Source of the DNA: Pseudooceanicola algae
Lineage (GTDB): Bacteria; Pseudomonadota; Alphaproteobacteria; Rhodobacterales; Rhodobacteraceae
Length of the DNA stretch: 64,000 bases
Assembly: GCF_003590145.2 (NCBI RefSeq)
Contig: NZ_CP060436.1
Location: forward strand, 1,088,001 to 1,152,000
Reading direction: 5' to 3'
A program made the translations under genes and the position numbers. Below are positions 1 through 8,555 of this stretch, one piece after another (position 1 is the stretch's first letter; each line of letters starts with the position of its first letter). The notes below the pieces were generated by a model. It was not told the DNA's origin. It saw only the letters and a list, made by a program, of their open reading frames with translations, and ran no database searches.

Positions 1-1008
1 CCCAATGACCATTGCAACATGGGGCAATCGTCCAACGACACCTTCCCCACCGCCATGCATGTCGGCATCGCCATGCAGGCCCGCGATGTGCTGCTGCCGG
101 GGCTGAAAAAGCTTCAGGCCGCGCTTGCCGCGAAGTCAGAAGAATTCAAGGATATCATCAAGATCGGCCGCACCCATACGCAGGATGCGACGCCCCTGAC
201 CCTTGGCCAGGAGTTTGGTGGCTATGCCCATCAGGTGACCAAGGCAATTCAGCGGGTCGAGAGCTGCCTGCCCGATATCTACGAGCTGGCGCAGGGCGGC
301 ACCGCCGTTGGAACCGGGCTCAACACCAAGAAGGGCTGGGGCGAATCCGTTGCCGCCAATATGGCCGAGATTACCGGCCTGCCCTTCGTCACCGCCCCCA
401 ACAAGTTCGAAGCCCTTGCAGCGCATGACGCCATGGTCATGTTCTCGGGCGCGCTGAAGACGGTTGCGGCCAGCCTTTTCAAGATCGCCAACGACATCCG
501 CCTGCTCGGCTCCGGTCCCCGTTGCGGTCTGGGAGAGCTGATCCTGCCGGAAAACGAGCCCGGTTCCTCGATCATGCCGGGCAAGGTCAACCCGACCCAG
601 GCCGAAGCGCTGACCATGGTCTGCGCCCATGTCATGGGCAATGATGCAGCCATCGGGTTTGCCGGGTCGCAGGGGCATTTCGAGCTGAACGTCTACAACC
701 CGATGATGTCTTACAACGTCCTGCAAAGCATGCAGTTGCTCGGCGACAGCGCCTCGGCCTTCACCGACAACATGGTGACCGGAATTCAGGCCAATGAACC
801 CCGGATCGAAAAGCTGCTGCATGAAAGCCTGATGCTGGTGACCGCGCTTGCGCCGACCATCGGCTATGACAATGCGACCAAGGTCGCCAAGACCGCGCAT
901 AAGAACGGCACCACGCTGAAGGAAGAGGCGATCAACCTCGGCTTCGTCGACGAAGCCACCTTTGACGCCGTGGTGCGCCCCGAGCAGATGATCGGCCCCA
1001 AGGGCTGA
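1..1008 (+). CDS. fumC: Class II fumarate hydratase, 5'-truncated by the window edge
   Basis: The reading frame is open from base 1, so the N-terminus lies outside the window; 335 residues remain of a family of about 460. Fumarase C interconverts fumarate and L-malate in the TCA cycle as a cytoplasmic homotetramer without an iron-sulfur cluster. The visible part starts just before the conserved [13 protein letters not shown] block and carries the class II lyase signature [11 protein letters not shown] about 190 residues in, which holds the mobile catalytic loop serine. The C-terminal domain is complete and ends in IGPKG. A perfect 9-bp stem terminator follows within 30 bp, so transcription probably ends there before the small DUF4169 gene. 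The family assignment is secure. Confidence 0.97.
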   Translation, partial: PNDHCNMGQSSNDTFPTAMHVGIAMQARDVLLPGLKKLQAALAAKSEEFKDIIKIGRTHTQDATPLTLGQEFGGYAHQVTKAIQRVESCLPDIYELAQGGTAVGTGLNTKKGWGESVAANMAEITGLPFVTAPNKFEALAAHDAMVMFSGALKTVAASLFKIANDIRLLGSGPRCGLGELILPENEPGSSIMPGKVNPTQAEALTMVCAHVMGNDAAIGFAGSQGHFELNVYNPMMSYNVLQSMQLLGDSASAFTDNMVTGIQANEPRIEKLLHESLMLVTALAPTIGYDNATKVAKTAHKNGTTLKEEAINLGFVDEATFDAVVRPEQMIGPKG

Positions 1009-1033
1009 GGGCCGCCACCCTTGACCAAGGATT

Positions 1034-1057
1034 AACGGCCCCCGCGTGGGGCCGTTT
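1034..1057 (+). terminator. Intrinsic-type terminator after fumC
   Basis: A perfect 9-bp inverted repeat (AACGGCCCC/GGGGCCGTT) with a 5-nt loop ends in TTTG, 26 bp after the fumC stop. The U tract is short, so termination may be partial. Confidence 0.7.
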
Positions 1058-1104
1058 GCATGTCCGCGCTTGCGCAGGATGCGCGGCTTTGGCAGAATCG
1101 CTGC

Positions 1105-1335
1105 ATGGCAAAGATCGTCAATCTCAACCAGGTCCGGAAGGACAAGGCGCGGGCCGGGAAGCGCGCCAAAGGGGATGAAAACGCCCTGCGTTTCGGCCTT
1201 GGCAAGGCGCAGAAGCGTCTCGATCAGGCCCATGCGGACAAGCATGAAGGGGCGCTGGATGGCCATAGGTTGGAACGTCCTGAAAATGTCGCGCCCGAGG
1301 CGGGAGACGATGACGGCTCTGACCCGCAGGTATGA
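1105..1335 (+). CDS. DUF4169 family small basic protein
   Basis: A 76-residue, highly charged protein beginning MAKIVNLNQVRKDKARAGK, which is the hallmark of the DUF4169 family found downstream of fumC in Rhodobacterales. The function is unknown. The body is Lys/Arg/Ala-rich and probably helical, with a conserved GLxKAQK stretch and an acidic C-terminus. An in-frame ATG lies 15 codons upstream, but the family begins at MAKIVNL, so I use 1105. The stop overlaps the start of the ribbon-helix-helix gene by 4 bp, which suggests translational coupling. Confidence 0.85.
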   Translation: MAKIVNLNQVRKDKARAGKRAKGDENALRFGLGKAQKRLDQAHADKHEGALDGHRLERPENVAPEAGDDDGSDPQV

Positions 1336-1568
1336 GCACCCGTCCCGTAAAACGTTCCCTCACGCTGAAAGGGCATCGTACCAGCGTCTCTCTGGAGGAT
1401 GAATTTTGGGCCGAGTTCCGCCGTATAGCCCGTGAAAAGGATATCGCAATCAATGCCTTGGCCGCACGAATTGATGCGGGGCGCGAAATCGAAACCGGCT
1501 TGGCCTCGGCCATTCGGCTTTATGTGCTCGCGGATCTTCGAGCGCGTCTCGACGAGGCCGGGGTGTGA
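1332..1568 (+). CDS. Ribbon-helix-helix domain protein
   Basis: A 78-residue protein whose whole length looks like an RHH_4-type ribbon-helix-helix domain. A basic N-terminal strand (RPVKRSLTLKGHRTSVSLE) is followed by two helices (EFWAEFRRIAREKDI, then a second with SAIRLYVLADL). Such proteins bind DNA as dimers through the paired beta strands. In this lineage the RHH gene travels with the DUF4169 gene. It overlaps that gene and the nucleotidyltransferase gene by 4 bp each, making a tight three-gene unit. The regulatory target cannot be told from the sequence. Confidence 0.8.
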   Translation: MSTRPVKRSLTLKGHRTSVSLEDEFWAEFRRIAREKDIAINALAARIDAGREIETGLASAIRLYVLADLRARLDEAGV

Positions 1569-2179
1569 TCGCCATCCTGTTGCTGGCGGCCGGCGCCGCG
1601 CGGCGCATGGGGGGTGCGGACAAGCTTCTGGAACAGGTCGAAGGCCAACCGCTGCTGCGCTGCATAGCGCAAAGGGCATTGGCGGCAGATCTGGGACCGG
1701 TGCAGATCACGCTGACGTCTGACCGCCCGGAGCGCGACGCGGCACTCAAGGGGCTACCCGTCCAGAAGATCAACGTGCCAAATGCTCAGGACGGCATGGG
1801 CGCCTCGATCGCTTGCGGGATCGCCGCCCTGCCCGAAGGACTGGACGGGGTCATGATCCTGCCCTCCGATATGCCCGAGATCACCAGTGCCGACATGCTG
1901 ACCTTGGCCGAGGCATTCCATAGGGGCGAGGCCCCGATCCTGCGTGGTGCCAGCCAGGTTACCGAGGCGGGCACGGCCCAATCCCTGGCCGGGCATCCCG
2001 TCCTGTTTCCCGCTGATTTGTTTCCCGATCTAAAAACAATCAGTGGCGACCAAGGGGCCCGTGCCCTGCTTGCAACACATTCGGGCAGGCTTCGGCTTGT
2101 GCCTCTGCCTGGCCGTCATGCCATGATCGATCTGGATACGCCCGAAGACTGGGCGCGGTGGCGCGCGGAGCAAGCCTGA
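1565..2179 (+). CDS. MobA-like nucleotidyltransferase (molybdenum cofactor cytidylyltransferase type)
   Basis: A 204-residue GTG-start protein of the MobA-like NTP transferase family. It has the nucleotide-binding signature LLLAAGAARRMGGADKLL at residues 5-22, with the lysine that contacts the triphosphate, and the metal-binding motif ILPSDMPEI near residue 98. Relatives include MocA/MobA, which attach CMP or GMP to molybdopterin for oxidases of the xanthine dehydrogenase type, and other sugar or cofactor nucleotidyltransferases. The short N-terminus and LPSDMP motif fit the MocA/CoxI-associated group. No xanthine dehydrogenase genes are nearby, so the substrate stays open. The start overlaps the RHH gene by 4 bp. 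Confidence 0.8.
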   Translation: MIAILLLAAGAARRMGGADKLLEQVEGQPLLRCIAQRALAADLGPVQITLTSDRPERDAALKGLPVQKINVPNAQDGMGASIACGIAALPEGLDGVMILPSDMPEITSADMLTLAEAFHRGEAPILRGASQVTEAGTAQSLAGHPVLFPADLFPDLKTISGDQGARALLATHSGRLRLVPLPGRHAMIDLDTPEDWARWRAEQA

Positions 2180-2209
2180 TCTGCCGACCAATGCCACGCG
2201 CAAGTGCCT

Positions 2210-3571
2210 TCAGTAGGTCAGGAAATCACCGCTGGCGCGCAGCACCTTTACCTCGTGCTTTTTCAGGCTGCGCCGGGCTGAACTGTATTCCTGCAAAGCG
2301 CCCGCCTTGTTCAACTCGGGGAACAGATAGAAGATCTCCTTGCGCTGATCCTTACCCAAACCCTTCATCGAGTAATCACCAGGCTGGAAGCTTTCGCTCC
2401 AGGCGCCATTGGCAAGGATCACTTCGTGCTGGTCGAAAAGCAGGTGCAGATAGGTGACAGAGGCATCGTCCACCCGTTCAATCCCCGGCGTACCCACAAG
2501 ATCCTTGGCAGCGATCAGGACTTCGCTTTCCTCATAGAGCAAGGAGGCACGGTCAGAGCGGATCAGCATGCGGTGGTTGGGGCTGACCAGCAGATCACGG
2601 GTCGGCAAGCCACGGCCAAGCGCGCCGGAGCGGATCCGCACGGGCCGCAGTTCCGGTGCCAGCGTCAGTTCATGCGGCGTCAGTCGACGGCTGCCAATCC
2701 AGCGCAGTTCCTGCATGCCGTTGTCGCGGGTGATGATACGGTCGCCGGGTTGCAGATCCTCGACCGGGACCTCGCCGCGGATTGTCGCGATCAGGGTGCC
2801 GGGGGCAAAGCAGATGATGATCCGGTCGATGTTGGAATAGTTGATCCGGCCCAGTTCGTTACCACCGGACTTGATCAGGATGCGGCCATCCTCTGAAGAG
2901 GCGTTGCCGCTTTCGTAGATGATCTGAACGTTGCTGTAATTCGCGTATATCTGGCTCAGATCAAGAACATTTTCCTCCGATGAGCCACCTTCGCCACATC
3001 CGCCCTCTCCACGGCCACCTTCGCCGCGACCACCTTCTTCGCCACTACCGGAGTCGCCGCCATAGACGGTGAGGTTGTTGAAGTTCTGTCCATCCGCGAC
3101 AACAACGAAGCGATCGCTGCCTTCTCCGCCATAAAGCGTGTCCTGGTTGCCAGTGGAATAGATCGTATCATCACCGGAGCCACCGTAGAAGGAATCGACG
3201 GAATGGTTGCCTTCGTCACCGTCATTCAGGACATCGTCGCCCCGGCCACCATAGATCGTGTCCTGACCGCGTCCACCGGTCAGGTCATCGTCGCCGGAAC
3301 CGCCGTAAATGAAGTCCTCGCCATCGCCGCCGTCGACCGTGTCATCCCCGGCCCCAGCCGCAATGGAGTCCCGGCCCGATCCGGCGGAAATGAAATCGTC
3401 GCCATGGCCGCCATAGAGCAGGTCTTCGCCATCGCCACCGTAAAGTTCGTCGTCCCCGGATCCGCCGTAAAGCCGATCCTGACCGTTATAGGCATTGATC
3501 TCGTCATTGCCACTTCCGCCGACAAGCGTGTCGTTGTTGCTTGTCCCATTGATTGTATCTTCAGTCGCCAC
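2210..3571 (-). CDS. RTX calcium-binding repeat protein with C-terminal Hint domain
   Basis: A 453-residue GTG-start protein. Residues about 10-160 hold tandem RTX nonapeptides (GGSGDDxLYGG type) that bind calcium in a beta roll and are typical of type I-secreted proteins. Residues 172-200 are a Gly/Glu-rich linker with a repeated GRGEG unit. At residue 254 a Hint (Hedgehog/intein) domain begins with the expected nucleophile in CFAPGTLI; PNHRMLI near 331-337 is the block with the conserved histidine. Hint_2 proteins with RTX repeats are common in Rhodobacterales, and their cleavage chemistry and targets are mostly unstudied. No signal peptide is present, in keeping with RTX export. No type I secretion genes are adjacent. 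Confidence 0.9.
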   Translation of the reverse strand: MATEDTINGTSNNDTLVGGSGNDEINAYNGQDRLYGGSGDDELYGGDGEDLLYGGHGDDFISAGSGRDSIAAGAGDDTVDGGDGEDFIYGGSGDDDLTGGRGQDTIYGGRGDDVLNDGDEGNHSVDSFYGGSGDDTIYSTGNQDTLYGGEGSDRFVVVADGQNFNNLTVYGGDSGSGEEGGRGEGGRGEGGCGEGGSSEENVLDLSQIYANYSNVQIIYESGNASSEDGRILIKSGGNELGRINYSNIDRIIICFAPGTLIATIRGEVPVEDLQPGDRIITRDNGMQELRWIGSRRLTPHELTLAPELRPVRIRSGALGRGLPTRDLLVSPNHRMLIRSDRASLLYEESEVLIAAKDLVGTPGIERVDDASVTYLHLLFDQHEVILANGAWSESFQPGDYSMKGLGKDQRKEIFYLFPELNKAGALQEYSSARRSLKKHEVKVLRASGDFLTY

Positions 3572-4886
3572 TTTTCATCCGCTCCAACGTCGCAACGTTC
3601 GATCCGACCACCCTCGCCATATGCGTCACCGCAGGGCAGAGAGGTCGGACCGATCAGGTGTCCCGCTCGGACCCGGCCCCGATGAATTGCGGGGAACTCG
3701 GTCAAATCGGGGGCCAGTTCCGAACCGGTCAAACCGGTCCTTGCCACGACACCCCCGGCACCCCGGATGTCTGGCAAATCAACTTTTGGGCATTCTTGCC
3801 CACCCCGGAATTCTAACACACTGGGCTGCAAACATGCGCTTCCCTAGACGAGTCCCATTCGGATTGTGTAAAATGAAATCACAGCCAAATCAATTGCCAC
3901 AATTCCGAAGCAAGACCCCGGCCAGACTTTACCGAAAACACCCTCCAACATGCCCAATTTCTATCGATTTTTAGGGGGGAAATCGTAAATAAATCCCTAA
4001 ACCAACTCCACTCTCAGGTGATTAACCGGCATCAGACTCTCCTCAAATCCTTCGCAAGAGAGGACGTTTGCGATTCGGGACCCGCATCGTAACGGATAAT
4101 GGAGGCCCTCCGCCTCCATCGCCCAAATATTGCCCAAGCCCGCCCCGTCCCAATCGCGTGCACGCCATTCCTCGCGATGCCCGCCGAAGGGTCAATTGCG
4201 GAAACCTGCAATCGCGCCTGCCCCCTCAGGACTGACCTAAGGTAAAGAAAAGGAGCGCTTTTCATCCAAGACCCAAGGCTTGACCCGGGTTCGGCTGGCG
4301 CTGTCGCTTTGGATGTCTCTGCGGGATAACGGGACGTTGAAGCAGCGTTCAGGCATCGAAAACCTGATGGCGCTGCCTTCACTTTTCATCCTGTTTCGGT
4401 TTCCTTCGTCGTGGCTACCGCGCTGTCCGAACGGACAGACAAATGCCAACCGGTCCCATTGCTGAATACCGTATGCCTAATTCCACAAGGGCCACGCTCC
4501 ATCACAAGCGCCCAAAACCCATGAATCGTCATACAACTTAGGCATGAATTTTAAATTCTGACCCTAGTCTTCAGGATCTCGAGATACCAGAACGGCATCT
4601 GCGCGTCGGATGCAATTGTCTCAATACCCATCAATAAACTGGGAAACCTTGTCACGATTACATTCTCGGGGAAGCAATACCATATTCGTTTTCTAGCGGG
4701 CGACAGTCTTGGCTGGAAATGCAAACGCTAAAGCACACCTTGGTAAATTGCGAATGCTTCGGTCTATTTGCGGACCAGTCACCCCATGTGGCGCTAATAA
4801 GCGTCACATCGAGGAGCCTATCCGCCAGTCAGTTCCGGGGTATGCGTACTGGTCGGGCAGGATGGATCACCCCACCCGACCAATGT
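3572..4886. other. 1.3-kb gene-free region between the RTX-Hint gene and copA
   Basis: Open frames here are short, overlap one another and resemble no family I know. Base composition is clearly more AT-rich than in the neighbouring genes, especially at 3830-4020 and 4490-4720. There is a perfect AT-rich palindrome at 4546-4558 (GAATTT-T-AAATTC). The RTX-Hint promoter should lie in the first 200-300 bases. Otherwise I see only what looks like decayed or regulatory sequence. Confidence 0.5.
4850..4882 (-). terminator. Hairpin just downstream of copA
   Basis: An 8-bp perfect inverted repeat (TGGTCGGG/CCCGACCA) with a 17-nt loop starts 4 bp after the copA stop. No T run follows on the minus strand, so a terminator role is tentative. 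Confidence 0.4.
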
Positions 4887-7328
4887 TCAGCGCTTCAGCT
4901 TTACGGCCCGCAAACGCAGCGCGTTGGTGATGACCGAGACCGAAGACAGGCTCATCGCAAGGGCCGCCACCATAGGGGACAGCATCACACCGAACAGCGG
5001 ATAAAGCAGCCCGGCGGCCAGCGGCACACCGGCGCTGTTGTAGAGGAAAGCGAAGACCAGATTTTGACGGATGTTGCGCATCGTCGCGCGCGCCAGGATA
5101 CGGGCCCGCAGGATGCCGCCAAGATCACCCTTCACCAGCGTGATGCCGGCGCTTTCGACGGCCACATCCGCTCCGGTCCCCATCGCGATGCCCACATCTG
5201 CCGCCGCCAGTGCAGGCGCATCGTTGATCCCGTCGCCGGCCATGGCGACGCGCGCGCCCTGCCCTTGCAGATCGGCCACCAGAGCCTGTTTGTCCTCTGG
5301 GCTGACACCGGCGTGCACCTCGTCGATGCCCAGTTCGGATGCCACCGCGCGCGCCGTGGCCCCGGCATCGCCGGTGGCCATGACGATACGCAGCCCGGCA
5401 GCCCGCAGTCCCTTCAGGGCCTTTCCCGTGGTCTTCTTGATCGGGTCCGCAACGGCAATGATCCCGACAAGAGAGCCATCAAGGGCCAGGAACATCGCCG
5501 TCTTGCCGTCGGCCTGCAGTTCCTCAAGCCGTACAGGATCGGCCGCGACACCAAGGTCCGCCATCAGGGCCGCATTGCCAAGCGCCACGTCCTGCCCGTC
5601 GATCTGCCCGGTGACGCCCTTTCCGGTGACGGCCTCGAAGCCAGTCGCCTGCCGTTCCGGCGCGACGCGCTCACCGGCCCCGGCCAGGATCGCCTCGGCC
5701 AGCGGATGTTCCGAGCCGCGCTCCAACGCCGCGGCCCAGGACAGCAGATCACCCTCTGACACGCCGGGTTCGGGCAGCACATCGGTCAGAACCGGGCGGC
5801 CTTCGGTCAGGGTGCCGGTCTTGTCTACCACCAGCACATCAACCTTCGAGAACCGCTCGAGCGCTTCTGCGTCGCGGATCAGCACCCCGGCATGGGCGCC
5901 GCGCCCCGTGGCGACCATGACCGACATCGGGGTCGCAAGCCCAAGAGCGCAGGGACAGGCGATGATCAGCACCGACACTGCCGAGACAATGGCATAGGAC
6001 AGCACCGGCGTCGGGCCGAACAGCACCCAGAGCACAAAGGACAGCAGCGCGATCCCCACCACGATGGGCACGAACCAGCCCGCCACCCGGTCCGCCATGG
6101 CCTGGATCGGCGCGCGGGACCGCTGCGCGGAGGACACCATGTCGATGATCCGTGCAAGGGTCGTGTCCGATCCCACCGCCCCGGCCTGCATCACGAAAGA
6201 CCCGGACTTGTTCAGCGTCCCGCCGGTCACCGCGTCGCCAGCGGCCTTTTCAACCGGCAGCGCCTCGCCCGTGATCATGCTTTCGTCGATGGAGGACGAC
6301 CCCTCATCGACCGTGCCATCGACCGGCACCGCTTCGCCGGGGCGCACGCGCAGCCGGTCCCCTTGTTCAACTTGGTCCAAGGGCACGTCGGTTTCGCCGC
6401 TTTCGTCGATACGGCGGGCCGTCTTGGGCGCCAGATCCATCAGCGCGCGGATCGCGTCGCCGGTCTTTTCCCGGGCGCCAAGCTCCATCACCTGACCCGC
6501 AAGGATGAGGGCAAGGATGACCGCCGCCGCTTCGAAATAGACGGGGGCCGCGCCATTGGCGCCGCGCATTTCGGCCGGAAACACCCCCGGCGCCAGCAGG
6601 GCCACCAGAGAGAACAGATAGGCCGCCCCGGTGCCGATCGCGATCAGCGTCCACATGTTCGGCGCCCGGTTCACGATCGACGACCAGCCACGCCGGAAGA
6701 AGGTCCGGCACAGCCACAGGACCGGCGTCGCCAGCGCAAATTGAACCCACCCGAACAGCGGATGACCAAACCACTCATCGACCGGAATGCCGACATGCGT
6801 AGACATCTCAAGCAGGAAGATGAGGCCAGCCAGCGGCGCCACCAGCTTCAGCCGCCAGGTGAAATCCACCAGTTCGGGGTTCGGCCCGGCGTCCGCCGAG
6901 GGCGACAGCGGTTCCAGCGCCATGCCGCACTTGGGGCAATCGCCGGGATGGTCCTGCAGGATTTCCGGATGCATGGGACAGGTGTATTCGGTGCCCTCGG
7001 GCTGCGGTTCGGGCGTGGGCAATTCGCCGGACCAGGCGTCCGGGTCAGCGTCGAAGCGGTCCTTGCAGCGGGCCGAACAGAAATAGACGCGATTGCCTTC
7101 GTGGCGTGCCATATGGGCCGCATCGGCGCGCTCCACCTGCATGCCGCAGACCGGGTCCCGCGCTGTTCGGTAGGCCTCCGGGTCGTTCCTGAACCGGGTC
7201 CGGCATCCGTCGCAGCAAAAATGATAGACCTTCCCGTCAAGCTCAAGCTCCGGTTTCGACCCATCCCCCGCGACCTCCATGCCGCAGACCGGATCCCGGT
7301 AGCTTTCGGAGTGGTTTTCAGCCTGCAT
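4887..7328 (-). CDS. copA: Copper-translocating P1B-type ATPase with YHS and heavy-metal-binding domains
   Basis: An 813-residue P-type ATPase that should export Cu(I) across the inner membrane. Order: YHS domain at 11-53 (DPVCGM, CCDGC), second YHS at 57-98 (DPVCGM, CSARC), the TCPMHP/CPKCGM heavy-metal-binding segment at 117-136, membrane helices, actuator motif TGEALP near 353, the CPC transport motif at 458-460, phosphorylation motif DKTGT at 502-506, and [10 protein letters not shown] near 698-707. It lacks N-terminal HMA (GMxCxxC) domains and uses YHS/HMBD modules instead. The frame runs 200 codons further upstream, but that part lies over cueR. The ATG at 7328 sits about 40 bp from a CueR-type promoter. 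It is transcribed away from cueR. Confidence 0.96.
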   Translation of the reverse strand: MQAENHSESYRDPVCGMEVAGDGSKPELELDGKVYHFCCDGCRTRFRNDPEAYRTARDPVCGMQVERADAAHMARHEGNRVYFCSARCKDRFDADPDAWSGELPTPEPQPEGTEYTCPMHPEILQDHPGDCPKCGMALEPLSPSADAGPNPELVDFTWRLKLVAPLAGLIFLLEMSTHVGIPVDEWFGHPLFGWVQFALATPVLWLCRTFFRRGWSSIVNRAPNMWTLIAIGTGAAYLFSLVALLAPGVFPAEMRGANGAAPVYFEAAAVILALILAGQVMELGAREKTGDAIRALMDLAPKTARRIDESGETDVPLDQVEQGDRLRVRPGEAVPVDGTVDEGSSSIDESMITGEALPVEKAAGDAVTGGTLNKSGSFVMQAGAVGSDTTLARIIDMVSSAQRSRAPIQAMADRVAGWFVPIVVGIALLSFVLWVLFGPTPVLSYAIVSAVSVLIIACPCALGLATPMSVMVATGRGAHAGVLIRDAEALERFSKVDVLVVDKTGTLTEGRPVLTDVLPEPGVSEGDLLSWAAALERGSEHPLAEAILAGAGERVAPERQATGFEAVTGKGVTGQIDGQDVALGNAALMADLGVAADPVRLEELQADGKTAMFLALDGSLVGIIAVADPIKKTTGKALKGLRAAGLRIVMATGDAGATARAVASELGIDEVHAGVSPEDKQALVADLQGQGARVAMAGDGINDAPALAAADVGIAMGTGADVAVESAGITLVKGDLGGILRARILARATMRNIRQNLVFAFLYNSAGVPLAAGLLYPLFGVMLSPMVAALAMSLSSVSVITNALRLRAVKLKR

Positions 7329-7365
7329 GTCACGCCCCTTCTTGGCAGATATCGTCCTGCTATGG

Positions 7366-7396
7366 CAGATAGGGCTTCCAGTCACTGGAAGGTCAA
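7366..7396 (-). promoter_or_regulatory. CueR-type promoter/operator of copA
   Basis: On the minus strand, TTGACC (7396-7391) and TATCTG (7371-7366) are separated by 19 bp, the overlong spacer typical of MerR-family activated promoters. The spacer contains a perfect 7-3-7 dyad, CTTCCAG-TCA-CTGGAAG (7375-7391), matching the CueR operator consensus. It lies between copA and cueR. Confidence 0.93.
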
Positions 7397-7442
7397 GCCT
7401 TGCCATGGCATAAACCCCGCAATCCCCGCGAAAGGACAAGCC

Positions 7443-7850
7443 ATGCAGATCCGAGACGTTGCCGCCGCCAGCGGCCTGCCTGCCAAGACGATCCGCTATT
7501 ACGAGGACATCGGGCTGATCCATCCTGAACGCGGGGACAATGGCTATCGCAGTTTCGGCGATGACGACCTTGGCGCGCTGATCTTTATCGCGCGGGCGCG
7601 GGGCCTGGGCTTTTCGACCGCCGATTGCGCCCGGCTTCTGGAATTGCGCGGCGATCCCGGCCGTGTCAGCGCCGATGTCCGCAGCCTTGCCGGTGCCGCC
7701 CTGACCCGGATCGACACGAAACTCGCCGAGCTGGAGGCGATGCGGCGGCAATTGTCGACCCTGGTAGCCGATTGCAACGGCGATGCAGGGCCGGATTGCG
7801 CCATCCTGGATGGGCTGACCGACGGCCTTGTCCACCCCGATCGCAGCTGA
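7443..7850 (+). CDS. cueR: CueR-type MerR-family copper-responsive activator
   Basis: A 135-residue MerR-family regulator. The N-terminal winged helix-turn-helix spans about residues 1-70 ([20 protein letters not shown]), followed by a dimerisation helix and a C-terminal metal-binding loop. Two cysteines spaced C-x7-C (CNGDAGPDC) reproduce the Cu(I)/Ag(I) site of CueR (Cys112/Cys120 in E. coli) and there is no third cysteine as in MerR. It diverges from copA across a CueR promoter and most likely activates copA when cytoplasmic Cu(I) rises. The longer upstream frame is antisense to copA and was not used. Confidence 0.94.
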   Translation: MQIRDVAAASGLPAKTIRYYEDIGLIHPERGDNGYRSFGDDDLGALIFIARARGLGFSTADCARLLELRGDPGRVSADVRSLAGAALTRIDTKLAELEAMRRQLSTLVADCNGDAGPDCAILDGLTDGLVHPDRS

Positions 7851-7978
7851 CAGGCCGCAAGGGGCACACGGCGGAAACCTTGCAGAAAACTGGACTTTTG
7901 CACGGAAATGATGGATAGAATGGGGCAAGGATGCCCCGTCTCACCCGCCCGTCTGTCCTGACCGAGCGAGCATTGTTC

Positions 7979-8296
7979 ATGCAAAAGATCACCGCGCTTC
8001 CCGATCTTCTGACCCGCCCGAAAGCCCGGCTGCGGAGCCAGCCGCCGAAGCTTTTCAAGGTCATCCTGCTCAACGACGATTTCACGCCCCGCGATTTCGT
8101 CGTGCAGATCTTGCGACAGGTCTTCCGCATGACAGAATCCGAGGCGCTTGGCGTGATGCTGACGGCGCATAAACAGGGAGCCTGCGTTGTCGCCGTTTAT
8201 ACCTGCGAAGTTGCCGAGACCAAGGCGCAGGCCGCCAACGATGCCGCGCGCGACCATGGCTATCCGCTGGCCTTCACGACGGAACGCGAAGAATAG
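7979..8296 (+). CDS. clpS: ATP-dependent Clp protease adaptor ClpS
   Basis: A ClpS-family adaptor of about 105 residues. ClpS binds N-degron substrates and hands them to ClpAP. The core KLFKVILLNDDFTPRDFV holds the conserved N-D-D/T-P motif that contacts the substrate N-terminus, followed by the MLTAHKQGACVVAVYTCEVAETK block that binds the ClpA N-domain. Alphaproteobacteria often carry two ClpS paralogues, and this one sits away from clpA, so it may be the accessory copy (ClpS2-like). A start at 7931 would add 16 residues and is possible. The gene follows cueR by about 130 bp on the same strand, but no functional link is evident. Confidence 0.9.
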   Translation: MQKITALPDLLTRPKARLRSQPPKLFKVILLNDDFTPRDFVVQILRQVFRMTESEALGVMLTAHKQGACVVAVYTCEVAETKAQAANDAARDHGYPLAFTTEREE

Positions 8297-8555
8297 CCAC
8301 GCCGCGTCGGGATCTGGCCCGCGCCCGGAGCGGCATTCGTCGCAAACCGGCGCGCCCGATCCCGCCCGAAACATCAAATCCGATCCAGTTCCCCGCCCCC
8401 GTTCACCTGTCCCTAAACATTCGGTCGCTAGGTAGAAGCCGGGCCAGAGTCCGCGCGTCCAGCCGACGGCGCGTCTTGCCTGGATTGCGCGCGGGACTGG
8501 ATGGGAGCCGGGCTTTTGGCCCCCTGACCTGCCCGGACGATGACGGGAGAGCAAG

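Noticed and set aside
136-1266. 376-codon frame antisense to fumC
   Set aside because: It is a shadow of fumC in GC-rich DNA. The plus strand encodes a clear fumarase.
7329-7928. 200-codon N-terminal extension of CopA
   Set aside because: It is antisense to cueR, crosses the copA promoter and adds no CopA-like sequence. The family starts near 7328.
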